Of a DNA stretch of 64,000 bases, positions 1 through 9,415 are shown piece after piece. The translations under genes and the position numbers were made by a program. Numbering within the stretch: position 1 is the first letter of the stretch; each line of letters starts with the position of its first letter. Below the pieces are notes generated by a model. That model had not been told where the DNA came from and did no database searches. It saw only the letters and a program-made list of their open reading frames with translations. The stretch is from Streptomyces sp. Ag109_O5-1 (GTDB lineage Bacteria; Actinomycetota; Actinomycetes; Streptomycetales; Streptomycetaceae): assembly GCF_003814875.1 (NCBI RefSeq), contig NZ_RKQF01000001.1, positions 2,914,001 to 2,978,000 on the forward strand, in the 5' to 3' direction.

Positions 1-639
1 GCGTCGTCCCCGCTGAGGTACGACCGCGGTGCTCAGGCGGCCCGCCTGTCACGGGCGGGAATCCCCGCTCTGCGGGGCATCCGCACGACGAGTCCGGCCG
101 CCGCCGTGGCCTGGGCGCGCACCTGCCCGCTGCCCGGCTACCTGCTCGCCCCGGCCGTCGCCGGAATCCCGGTCGAGCCGGTGGAATGCGCGGACGCGCT
201 CCAGATCAACAGTTCCTGGCCGGTCATGCGGCACGCGGCCGTCCGGTACTCCGGCAGCGCACACCTGGTCCTGACCGAACTGCCCTCCCGCCCGCAGTAC
301 ACGGTGCAGACCGTCACCCGGCCGGGCCCGGACGGCCGTCCCGAACACGTCGTCACCGGCGTGTGGGAGGACGCCCGCAGCGGGCACGGCCGACCGGACC
401 CTGCCGGCCCGCTCTCCTCGGACAGCCGGCCGGCCCGGACCCTCACGCTCCGCACGACGCGGGTGCTCGACGCGCTCGGCGTGGCCTGCGGCCCGGCGAC
501 CACCCGGTTCGCGTACCGGGCCGGCGACGAGCCGCTGCTGGTGTACTCGCTCGCGGCGCCCGTCGTGACACCCGCCGACGAAGCACTGCGCAGGACGACC
601 GCGGTTCACCTGGTCGCTCCCCGCATGAAGCCGTTGTAG
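1..639 (+). CDS. ATP-grasp family ligase, partial at window edge
   Basis: The reading frame is open from base 1, so the N-terminus lies outside the window and about 212 residues are visible. The visible part looks like the middle and late core of an ATP-grasp carboxylate-amine ligase: an early RYDRGAQAARLSRAGIPALR stretch resembles the segment before the ATP-binding lobe, and VLDALGVACGPATTRF resembles the helix and strand near the end of the catalytic core. Usual family members carry about 100 more residues after this point. Here the frame instead runs 34 bases into the antisense of a permease gene and stops. I infer that the C-terminus is truncated by the same rearrangement that damaged the next two genes. 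The metal-binding Glu/Asn pair expected near the end is not recognisable. The substrate cannot be told. Confidence 0.55.
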   Translation, partial: ASSPLRYDRGAQAARLSRAGIPALRGIRTTSPAAAVAWARTCPLPGYLLAPAVAGIPVEPVECADALQINSSWPVMRHAAVRYSGSAHLVLTELPSRPQYTVQTVTRPGPDGRPEHVVTGVWEDARSGHGRPDPAGPLSSDSRPARTLTLRTTRVLDALGVACGPATTRFAYRAGDEPLLVYSLAAPVVTPADEALRRTTAVHLVAPRMKPL

Positions 640-972
640 ATGAAGCGTTGCAGGCAGAGGAAGACGACCAGCGTCGGCAGGATCACCAGGATCGCTCCCG
701 CCGAGATGATCTCCCAGTGCGCTCCGTAGGGTCCCCGGAAGCGGAACAGTGACGTCGAGATCACGCCAAGGTTCTGGGAGGGCATGTAGAGGAACGGAAT
801 GTAGAAGTCGTTGTAGACGGCTATGCCCTTGACGATGACGACGGTCGCGATCGCCGGTTTCAGCAGCGGGAGGATGATCCTGAGGTAGATCGTGAACGCG
901 TTCGCGCCGTCCAGGCGGGCCGATTCGTCCAGGGAGATCGGGATCGAGCGGACGAACTGCAGGAAGATGTGG
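606..972 (-). pseudogene. Carbohydrate ABC permease, C-terminal fragment
   Basis: The leftward frame ending at 606 encodes about 120 residues typical of the last three membrane helices of a MalG-type (CUT1) sugar permease. It has the EAA-loop signature region (SLDESARLDGANAFTIYLRI, then LPLLKPAIATV), which contacts the ATPase, and a normal C-terminus ending in GFMRGATR. Full proteins are about 280-300 residues. Upstream of the QFVRSIP segment the reading frame runs straight into the antisense of the beta-mannosidase, so the first half is missing, with no start codon or ribosome site of its own. It is therefore a remnant. The frame is otherwise undamaged, which suggests recent loss. Confidence 0.8.
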
Positions 973-2655
973 CTGTGGTGGCCGCGCGGGTACGGTGAAC
1001 AGCCGCTGTACGAGGTCGAGTTGACGCTGCTGCACAAGGACGGGGTGCTCGACTCCTGGCGGCGGCGGGTCGGCTTCCGGACGGTGGAGCTGGACCGGCG
1101 GGCGGATGAGCACGGCACCGGGTTCACCTTCGTGGTGAACGGCGAGCGGCTGTTCGCGCGGGGCGTCAACTGGATCCCGGACGACGTGTTCCCGTCCCGG
1201 GTGACCCGGGAGCGGTACCGGGAGCGCCTCGGGCGGGCCGCCGACGCGGGCGTGGACCTCGTACGGGTCTGGGGCGGCGGGATCTACGAGAGCGAGGACT
1301 TCTACGACACCTGCGACGAGTCGGGGCTGCTGGTGTGGCAGGACTTCCCGTTCGCGTGCGCGGCCTATCCGGAGGAGCAGCCGCTGCGGGGCGAGGTGGA
1401 GGCGGAGGCCCGGGAGAACGTCGTACGGCTGATGCCGCATCCGTCGCTGGCGGTGTGGAACGGCAACAACGAGAACCTGTGGGGCTTCCGGGACTGGGGG
1501 TGGGAGGAGCGGCTGGCCGGGGCATCCTGGGGCGAGGGGTACTACCTGGGGCTGTTGCCGCGGGTGGTGGCCGAGCTGGATCCGACACGGCCGTACACGG
1601 CGGGCAGTCCGTGGTCCGGGTCGTGGGACCGGCATCCGAACGATCCGGCGCACGGCACGCACCACTCCTGGGAGGTGTGGAACCGGGCGGACTACGCGGA
1701 GTACCGCGCCCAAGTGCCGCGATTCGTGGCCGAGTTCGGGTGGCAGGCGCCCCCCGCGTACGCCACGCTGCGGCGCGCGCTGCCGGGTGAGGCGCTCGCG
1801 GCGGACTCCCCCGGGATGCTGCACCACCAGAAGGCGGACGACGGGAACGGGAAGCTGCGGCGCGGCCTGGAGCGGCATTTCGTCTTCCCCGAGGGGGACT
1901 TCGACCGTTGGCACTACCTCACGCAGGTCAACCAGGCGCGCGCCGTGGCCGCCGGGATCGAGCACTGGCGCGCGCACTGGCCGGTGTGCGCGGGCACGGT
2001 GGTCTGGCAGCTCAACGACTGCTGGCCGGTGACCTCCTGGGCGGCCCTCGACGGGGACGGACGGGAGAAACCGCTCTGGCACGAACTGCGGCGGCTGTAC
2101 GCGGACCGATTGCTGACGCTTCAAGTACGGAAGCGAGGGCTGGTGTTGGCCGCCGTCAATCAGGCGCGTGAGGCGTGGGCGGGAGCGGTCGCGCTGCGCC
2201 GGATGACCGTCGACGGGGTGGTGGTCGCGGGCGCGAGCGTGGAGTTGGCCGCCGGGGCGCGGGCGGTGGCGGTCGTCGAGGTGCCGGAGGGGCTTCGCCC
2301 CGAGGGGCCGGCGGAGTTCCTGGTGGCCGACGCATGGGGGTCCCCCCGCTCGAGCGAAGTCGAGAGCGGGGAAGGACTGCGGGCCCTGTACTTCCCGGCG
2401 GCCGACCGCGAAATCCCTTACCCGAAGCCCGAGTTCGAGGTGACGGTCGCGGCGGGGGCGGTGACCGTGACGGCTCTCACCCTCGTACGGGACCTGCTCC
2501 TCCAGGCCGACCGGCTGGACCCGGCCGCGCGGGCCGACCGGGGGCTGGTCACGCTCCTTCCCGGGGAACGGGTCACGATCGGGGTGACCGGCTGGAAGAC
2601 TCCCGACGTGGCCGCCGCCCGGGCCGCCCTGTACTGCGTGGAGCCCTCCCGATGA
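967..2655 (+). pseudogene. Beta-mannosidase (GH2) lacking its N-terminal domain
   Basis: The product begins abruptly at LWWPRGYGEQPLY, which in GH2 beta-mannosidases lies roughly 250-280 residues into an 800+ residue protein. The (beta/alpha)8 domain is intact: the acid/base Glu sits in WNGNNEN (about residue 168) and the nucleophile Glu in FVAEFGWQ (about residue 261). C-terminal beta-sandwich domains follow. The N-terminal sugar-binding jelly-roll and first immunoglobulin-like domains are gone, together with promoter and start; an ATG exists at 967 but no SD precedes it. I infer an inactive or unexpressed remnant. It overlaps the following lacI gene by ATGA, so the two were probably one operon. 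A palindromic repeat lies within the coding sequence at 2335-2372. Confidence 0.85.
2335..2372 (+). repeat. Interspersed palindromic repeat inside the mannosidase frame
   Basis: A stretch beginning TGGGGGTCCCCCCGCTCGAG and continuing CGAAGTCGAGAGCGGGGA contains nested inverted repeats (GGGGG/CCCCC and CTCGA/TCGAG). It looks like a short palindromic element that I recall being scattered between Streptomyces genes. Here it is read in frame as AWGSPRSSEVESGEG, an inserted peptide in the C-terminal beta-sandwich of the mannosidase. Confidence 0.5.
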
Positions 2656-3662
2656 CAGCACCCCGCGTCACCATCAAGGACGTCGCCGCCCGTGCCGGCG
2701 TGTCCAAGGGGGCCGTGTCGCTGGCCTTCAACCACAAGCCGGGGCTGGCCGAGGCGACCCGCGACCGGATCTTCGCGGCGGCCCGGGAGCTGGGCTGGGC
2801 GCCGGACACCACGGCACGGTCGCTCGCCGGAGCGCGGGTGGACGTGGTGGGGCTCGCGGTCTGCCGGCCGGCCCGGATGCTCGGGCTCGAACCCTGGTAC
2901 ATGGAGTTCATCTCGGGCCTGGAGAGCGTCCTGACCGAGCACTCCTGCTCGCTGCTGCTCCGCCTGGTACGGAACGTGGAGGACGAGGTCGGGCTGCTGG
3001 AGTCCTGGTGGAGGGGGCGGCAGATCGGCGGGGCGATCCTTGTCGACTTCCGGGCGGACGACCCCCGGGTGGGGGCGGCGCGACGACTGGGGCTGCCGGT
3101 GGTGGCCGTCGGGCACCACTCGCTGACGGGCGGCCTCACGTCCGTGTGGACGGAGGACGGCGATGCCGTCAAGGAGGCCGTGCGGTACCTCGCGGCGCTC
3201 GGGCACCGCCGTATAGCGCGCGTCGGCGGGGCCGCCGCGCTCGGCCACACCGCGATGCGGACGGCGGCGTTCGACGAGGCGGCGCGGGTGCTGGAGCTGG
3301 CCGGGGCGTGGCAGGTGACGACCGACTACTCCGGGGAGGCGGGGGCTCGGGCCACCCGGTCGCTGCTGAGCGCCGCCGCACCGGACCGGCCGACGGCGAT
3401 CGTGTACGACAACGACATCATGGCGGTGGCGGGGCTTTCGGTGGCCGCGGAGATGGGGTTGCGGGTGCCGGGTGATGTGTCGTTGCTGGCGTGGGACGAC
3501 TCGCAGTTGTGCCGGCTCACTCATCCGACGTTGTCGGCGATGAGCCATGATGTGCATGGGTTCGGGGCGGATGTGGCTCGGACGTTGTTCGAGGAGGGCG
3601 GGTCGCATGCGGTGGCTACGCCGGTACTGACGCCTCGGGGGTCCACTGCGCCGCCGCGGTGA
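2652..3662 (+). CDS. LacI-family transcriptional regulator
   Basis: 336 residues. The N-terminal helix-turn-helix reads VTIKDVAARAGVSKGAVSLA with the hinge-helix region ending ARSLAGAR (residues 4-60). A periplasmic-binding-protein-like effector domain follows, including the IVYDNDIMAVAG and DVSLLAWDDSQLCRLTHP motifs typical of LacI/GalR repressors. Its start overlaps the stop of the mannosidase remnant (ATGA), so it was co-transcribed with that gene and is probably the local repressor of mannoside or manno-oligosaccharide use. The operon promoter has been lost with the deletion upstream, so present expression is uncertain. An orphan LacI-type palindrome stands before the GH92 mannosidase gene at 33804. 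Confidence 0.9.
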   Translation: MTAPRVTIKDVAARAGVSKGAVSLAFNHKPGLAEATRDRIFAAARELGWAPDTTARSLAGARVDVVGLAVCRPARMLGLEPWYMEFISGLESVLTEHSCSLLLRLVRNVEDEVGLLESWWRGRQIGGAILVDFRADDPRVGAARRLGLPVVAVGHHSLTGGLTSVWTEDGDAVKEAVRYLAALGHRRIARVGGAAALGHTAMRTAAFDEAARVLELAGAWQVTTDYSGEAGARATRSLLSAAAPDRPTAIVYDNDIMAVAGLSVAAEMGLRVPGDVSLLAWDDSQLCRLTHPTLSAMSHDVHGFGADVARTLFEEGGSHAVATPVLTPRGSTAPPR

Positions 3663-3688
3663 AGCGCCGTGAGGGGCTGCGGGTCCGC

Positions 3689-3758
3689 TGTGGCTGATCG
3701 CGCCCACGCGGCGGAGCCGCATATCGGTTACGCCCCGCGCCCCTGAAGGGGCGCTCCC
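3689..3758 (+). repeat. Interspersed repeat, copy A
   Basis: A unit of about 70 bases with core GTGGCTGATCGCGCCCACGC, then a GCGGNGCCGCATAT segment, ending in the hairpin GCGCCCCTGAAGGGGCGC at 3737-3754. It lies after the lacI stop and before the fadA leader. Nearly the same sequence recurs at 7364-7437, and the same start and end modules occur at 22713, 24891 and 30118. The terminal hairpin could act as a terminator for the lacI transcript. Confidence 0.65.
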
Positions 3759-3897
3759 CGACCGTCGGCTTCAGTGTGACCTTCGCCGCTCCGGGCGTCG
3801 GGACTGGGCAGTCACGTTACTCATAAGTAGCATGGGCCCTGAGCGCGTGCTCAGCACATGCAGCAGTGCCATCCCGCACCCTGGAGGAGAGCCAATC

Positions 3898-5111
3898 GTG
3901 CCTCGTACCGTCAGGGATGTCGTCTTCGTCGACGGCGTCCGTACCCCGTTCGGCAAGGCGGGCCCGAAGGGCATCTACCACGAGACCCGTGCCGACGACC
4001 TCGTCGTGAAGGCGATCCGGGAGCTGCTGCGCCGCAACCCCGGTCTGGACACCAAGAAGATCGACGAGGTCGCCATCGCCGCGACCACGCAGATCGGTGA
4101 CCAGGGTCTGACCATCGGCCGTACCGCGGGCATCCTCGCGGGGCTGCCGCAGTCCGTGCCGGGCTACTCCATCGACCGTATGTGTGCCGGCGCCCTGACC
4201 GCCGTCACCACGGTCGCCGGTTCCGTCGCCTTCGGCGCGTACGACGTCGCCATCGCCGGCGGTGTCGAGCACATGGGCCGTCACCCGATGGGCGAGGGCG
4301 TGGACCCGAACCCGCGGTTCGTCAGCGAGAAGCTGGTCGACGAGTCGGCGCTGTTCATGGGCATGACCGCCGAGAACCTGCACGACCGCTACCCGCAGAT
4401 CACCAAGCAGCGCGCGGACGAGTACGCGGTGCGCTCGCAGGAGAAGGCCGCCAAGGCGTACGCCAACGGCAAGATCCAGCAGGACCTGGTGCCGATCTCG
4501 GTGCGCCGGACCAACCCGGAGGGCGGCGAGACCGGTTGGGGTCTCGTGACGGCCGACGAGCCGATGCGCCCGGGCACGACGCTGGAGAGCCTCTCCGGTC
4601 TCAAGACGCCGTTCCGCGTGCACGGGCGGGTCACCGCCGGTAACGCGGCCGGTCTGAACGACGGTGCGACCGCCTCGCTGATCGCCTCCGAGGACTTCGC
4701 CCGCGAGAACAACCTGCCGGTGAAGATGCGTCTCGTGGCGTACTCCTTCGCGGGTGTGGAGCCGGAGGTCATGGGTTACGGCCCGATCCCGGCGACGGAG
4801 AAGGCGCTGGCCCAGGCGGGTCTGTCGATCTCCGACATCGGTCTCTTCGAGATCAACGAGGCCTTCGCCGTCCAGGTGCTGGCCTTCCTGGAGCACTACG
4901 GCATCGCGGACGACGACGAGCGCGTCAACCAGTACGGCGGCGCGATCGCCTTCGGTCACCCGCTGGCCTCCTCGGGTGTGCGTCTGATGACGCAGCTGGC
5001 CCGCCAGTTCGAGGAGCAGCCGAACGTCCGCTACGGCCTGACCACCATGTGCGTCGGCTTCGGCATGGGCGCGACGGTCATCTGGGAGAACCCGCACTTC
5101 GAGGGGGACAA

Positions 5112-5115
<4 letters not shown>
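3898..5115 (+). CDS. fadA: Acetyl-CoA C-acyltransferase (thiolase)
   Basis: 405 residues, the usual thiolase length. It performs the last step of fatty-acid beta-oxidation, cleaving 3-ketoacyl-CoA to acetyl-CoA and a shortened acyl-CoA. The nucleophilic Cys lies in SIDRMCAGALTAV (about residue 94), the His of the active site in GGAIAFGHPLASSG, and the second Cys in TTMCVGFGMGATV near the C-terminus; NEAF is also present. The GTG start is chosen because GGAGGAG lies 8 bases upstream; an in-frame ATG at 3832 has no SD. The gene overlaps fadB by GTGA, so the two subunits of the trifunctional complex are translationally coupled. It matches what I recall as SCO6027. Confidence 0.95.
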
Positions 5116-7241
<2,126 letters not shown>

Positions 7242-7264
7242 CGGCCTACGGCCGGTTCGCCGAA

Positions 7265-7296
7265 GGGGGCTCCGCGTGGCGCGGGGCCCCCTTTTG
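7265..7296 (+). terminator. Rho-independent terminator of fadAB
   Basis: GGGGGCTCCGCG and CGCGGGGCCCCC form a 12-bp stem with one G-U pair around a TGG loop, followed by TTTT. It starts 24 bases after the fadB stop. Confidence 0.85.
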
Positions 7297-7363
7297 CGTG
7301 CCGGGTCGGCTGTGCGCCGGCCATCGCCGTACGGGGTGCGGTGCGTGTGCGAGTGCCGGCTCG

Positions 7364-7437
7364 TCGTGGCTGGTCGCGCCCACGCGGCGGTAGCCGCATA
7401 TGAATACAGCCCCGTGCCCCTGACGGGGCGCTATCCC
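7364..7437 (+). repeat. Interspersed repeat, copy B
   Basis: It closely matches copy A at 3689: GTGGCTGGTCGCGCCCACGC, then GCGGTAGCCGCATAT, ending with GTGCCCCTGACGGGGCGCTA. It lies between the convergent fadB and PIG-L genes and overlaps the last codons of the PIG-L gene by a few bases. Confidence 0.65.
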
Positions 7438-9392
7438 ACCGTCAGCCAGGGACCGAACTCTGTTGAGCCTGGCGCCACTTGGCGGGTCACCGCCAGGCGG
7501 GCGTCCGCGCCCAGGACCGCGATCGTCGCCCTGCCCAGTGCGTCGAACGCGGCCGCCGGGGCGCCCGCGATCGTGCCGCCCAGTGCGGTCGTGGGCAGTT
7601 CCCGCCACCCTTGTTTCCCGGGCAGGAACCGGTAGGCCACCCCACCCAGGTCGGCCCTGCTCACCGCGAGTGTGCCGGTCTCCGGGGACGGTGACGCGGC
7701 CAGCGCGATCGCCCCGAACCCGCCCGGGCCGCCGATGGATGCCGCGGGCTGGGCCCAGCGGCCGCCCGGGGCGTCCTCCTGGGCCATCAGCAGGCGACCC
7801 GTCTCGGGCTGCCGGTACACCGTCATGACCTGGCCGCCCGGTTGTACGACGGCGGCCACCGGGCCCGCCGGCACGGTGAGCCGGAACCGCGGGGCCCTGG
7901 TGAGAGGTTCGTCGAGGGAGTTCTGGGCCCAGTGGAACACGCCCTCACGGCTGGCGCCGAAGACCTCGACATGGCCGTTGGCCGCGGTCACCGCGGTGAG
8001 GCCCTCCTGGAGGTCGTGGCCGCGCAGGTCGGTCCACTCGCCCCAGGCGCCGTCGGCTTCCCGGATGCGGGTGTGGAGGCCGAGCCCGGCGTTGCGTACG
8101 AAGACGTGGAGGCGGCCCATGCCGTCCCTGGTGGCGACCGGGCCGCCGAGGTGACGGTCGCGGTGCGGGATGCCCGCGGACGGGTTGCCGAGGCTGATCC
8201 AGCCGGGAAACACCCCGTCGGGTTCGGCCTGTTCGAGCAGGACGATCTCGCGGACATGGTCTTCGCCGGCGGCCAGGTGGGAGAGGCGTTCGGCGAGGAT
8301 CTGCCAGCGGCCGTCCGGGGTGAGGCTCACCGCGAGCCCGGGGGCGAGGGGGCCGCCGCCGAGCAGGAAGGGGCCGCGCCACTGGTCGGTGCCGGGCTGT
8401 GCCTCCAGCCAGACCGCGGCCTGCCGGTTGACGACCGCGAACGCGGCGAGCCGGCCCCTGCGGTCGGCGAGCAGCCAGGCGGCGCCCGACGGGTGGCGCG
8501 GGGCGGTGCTCTGCACCCAGCCGGTGCGGCGCGAGGAGAAGGACAGCGCGTAGTCGCCGCTGCCGGCCGGGTCGCCGCTGTCGTAGCCGTCGGCCGCGCC
8601 GTAGACGTTGAGGAAGTAGTCCTTGAGGGAGACGGAGCGCTGGCTGAGGTTGTGGGGCCAGCGTTCGTTGTAGTAGCCGCGGTAGGACTCGACGGCGTAG
8701 GCGGTGGGGCCCTGGTAGTGGTCCAGGGCGAACCAGGCGAACAGCGCCGCCGCGGTGTGGTCGGCGTGGTCGGAGAGGTCGCCGTGGTCGTGGCGTTGCG
8801 GGAAGGCCTCGTTGTGGACGAGGCGGTCGGGGTCGGGGTCCAGGGTGCGGACCAGGGTGGGGCGGACCAGGTCCATGATCTGGACGAGGGTGTCCACCAG
8901 GCCGGTCCGGGTGTACCAGTGGACCTCGGGGACCAGGCCGCCGGTGGGGACGAGGGTAGGTACCTGCTGGACCTCCTCGTGCCAGAGCACGTGCAGGCTG
9001 CGGGCGGGGCCCTCGGGGGTGCCGTGCTGGCGGATGTTGAGGAAGATCAGCGTCACCCAGGGAGCGTCGGCGAGGGTGTAGGCCTCCGCGACCGCGCCGC
9101 CCGCGGTGGTGAGGGTGGCCGGTTTCCAGGGTGCCGTGCGGTCGCCGAGGACCATTGCGGCGTAGGCGGCCCTGAGGCCGTTCTGCCGGGCTCTGCCGTA
9201 GGCCTCGCGGTCCTCGGGTACCGGGCCGGTCTGTCCGGGGCGGGGGTTGCGGCCGTCGGCGTCGCCGCTGGTGAGGCACACCGTGGTGGTGCGGGTGCCG
9301 GCCTTGAGGCCCTGGAAGACGGCCGGGTTCATGAAGTACAGGTCGTCGTCGGGGTGCGCCACGATCTGCAGCACGGAGGCGAGACTGGTCAT
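7431..9392 (-). CDS. PIG-L family deacetylase fused to a beta-propeller domain
   Basis: 653 residues. The N-terminal 280 residues are a PIG-L (LmbE-like) zinc-dependent N-deacetylase. The metal and catalytic motif is AHPDDD (residues 12-17), and a second metal-site segment DHADHTAA lies near residue 225; family members remove N-acetyl groups from GlcNAc-linked substrates. The remaining 370 residues are a repeat-rich propeller resembling PLL-type lectin propellers, with recurring HVFVRN, WTDLRGHDLQEGL and GHVEVFGA blocks. No signal peptide is visible, so it is probably cytoplasmic. The ATG at 9392 is preferred to the upstream ATG at 9428 because GGGAG lies about 10 bases before it. It is last in a leftward run with two Stealth genes, suggesting it edits the same glycan. 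The same propeller occurs as separate proteins at 15250 and 18072. Confidence 0.85.
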   Translation of the reverse strand: MTSLASVLQIVAHPDDDLYFMNPAVFQGLKAGTRTTTVCLTSGDADGRNPRPGQTGPVPEDREAYGRARQNGLRAAYAAMVLGDRTAPWKPATLTTAGGAVAEAYTLADAPWVTLIFLNIRQHGTPEGPARSLHVLWHEEVQQVPTLVPTGGLVPEVHWYTRTGLVDTLVQIMDLVRPTLVRTLDPDPDRLVHNEAFPQRHDHGDLSDHADHTAAALFAWFALDHYQGPTAYAVESYRGYYNERWPHNLSQRSVSLKDYFLNVYGAADGYDSGDPAGSGDYALSFSSRRTGWVQSTAPRHPSGAAWLLADRRGRLAAFAVVNRQAAVWLEAQPGTDQWRGPFLLGGGPLAPGLAVSLTPDGRWQILAERLSHLAAGEDHVREIVLLEQAEPDGVFPGWISLGNPSAGIPHRDRHLGGPVATRDGMGRLHVFVRNAGLGLHTRIREADGAWGEWTDLRGHDLQEGLTAVTAANGHVEVFGASREGVFHWAQNSLDEPLTRAPRFRLTVPAGPVAAVVQPGGQVMTVYRQPETGRLLMAQEDAPGGRWAQPAASIGGPGGFGAIALAASPSPETGTLAVSRADLGGVAYRFLPGKQGWRELPTTALGGTIAGAPAAAFDALGRATIAVLGADARLAVTRQVAPGSTEFGPWLTVG

Positions 9393-9415
9393 GGTTCTTT
9401 TGCTCCCTACGGCCG

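Noticed and set aside
1..640. ATP-grasp and NRPS genes as one peptide cluster
   Set aside because: They lie 59 kb apart with conserved core genes between them.
49..2661. 870-residue leftward open frame opposite the mannosidase
   Set aside because: Arg/Pro/His-rich composition with no domains; it is the antisense shadow of a high-GC gene, as are the long frames at 33760-37125 and 59587-63798.
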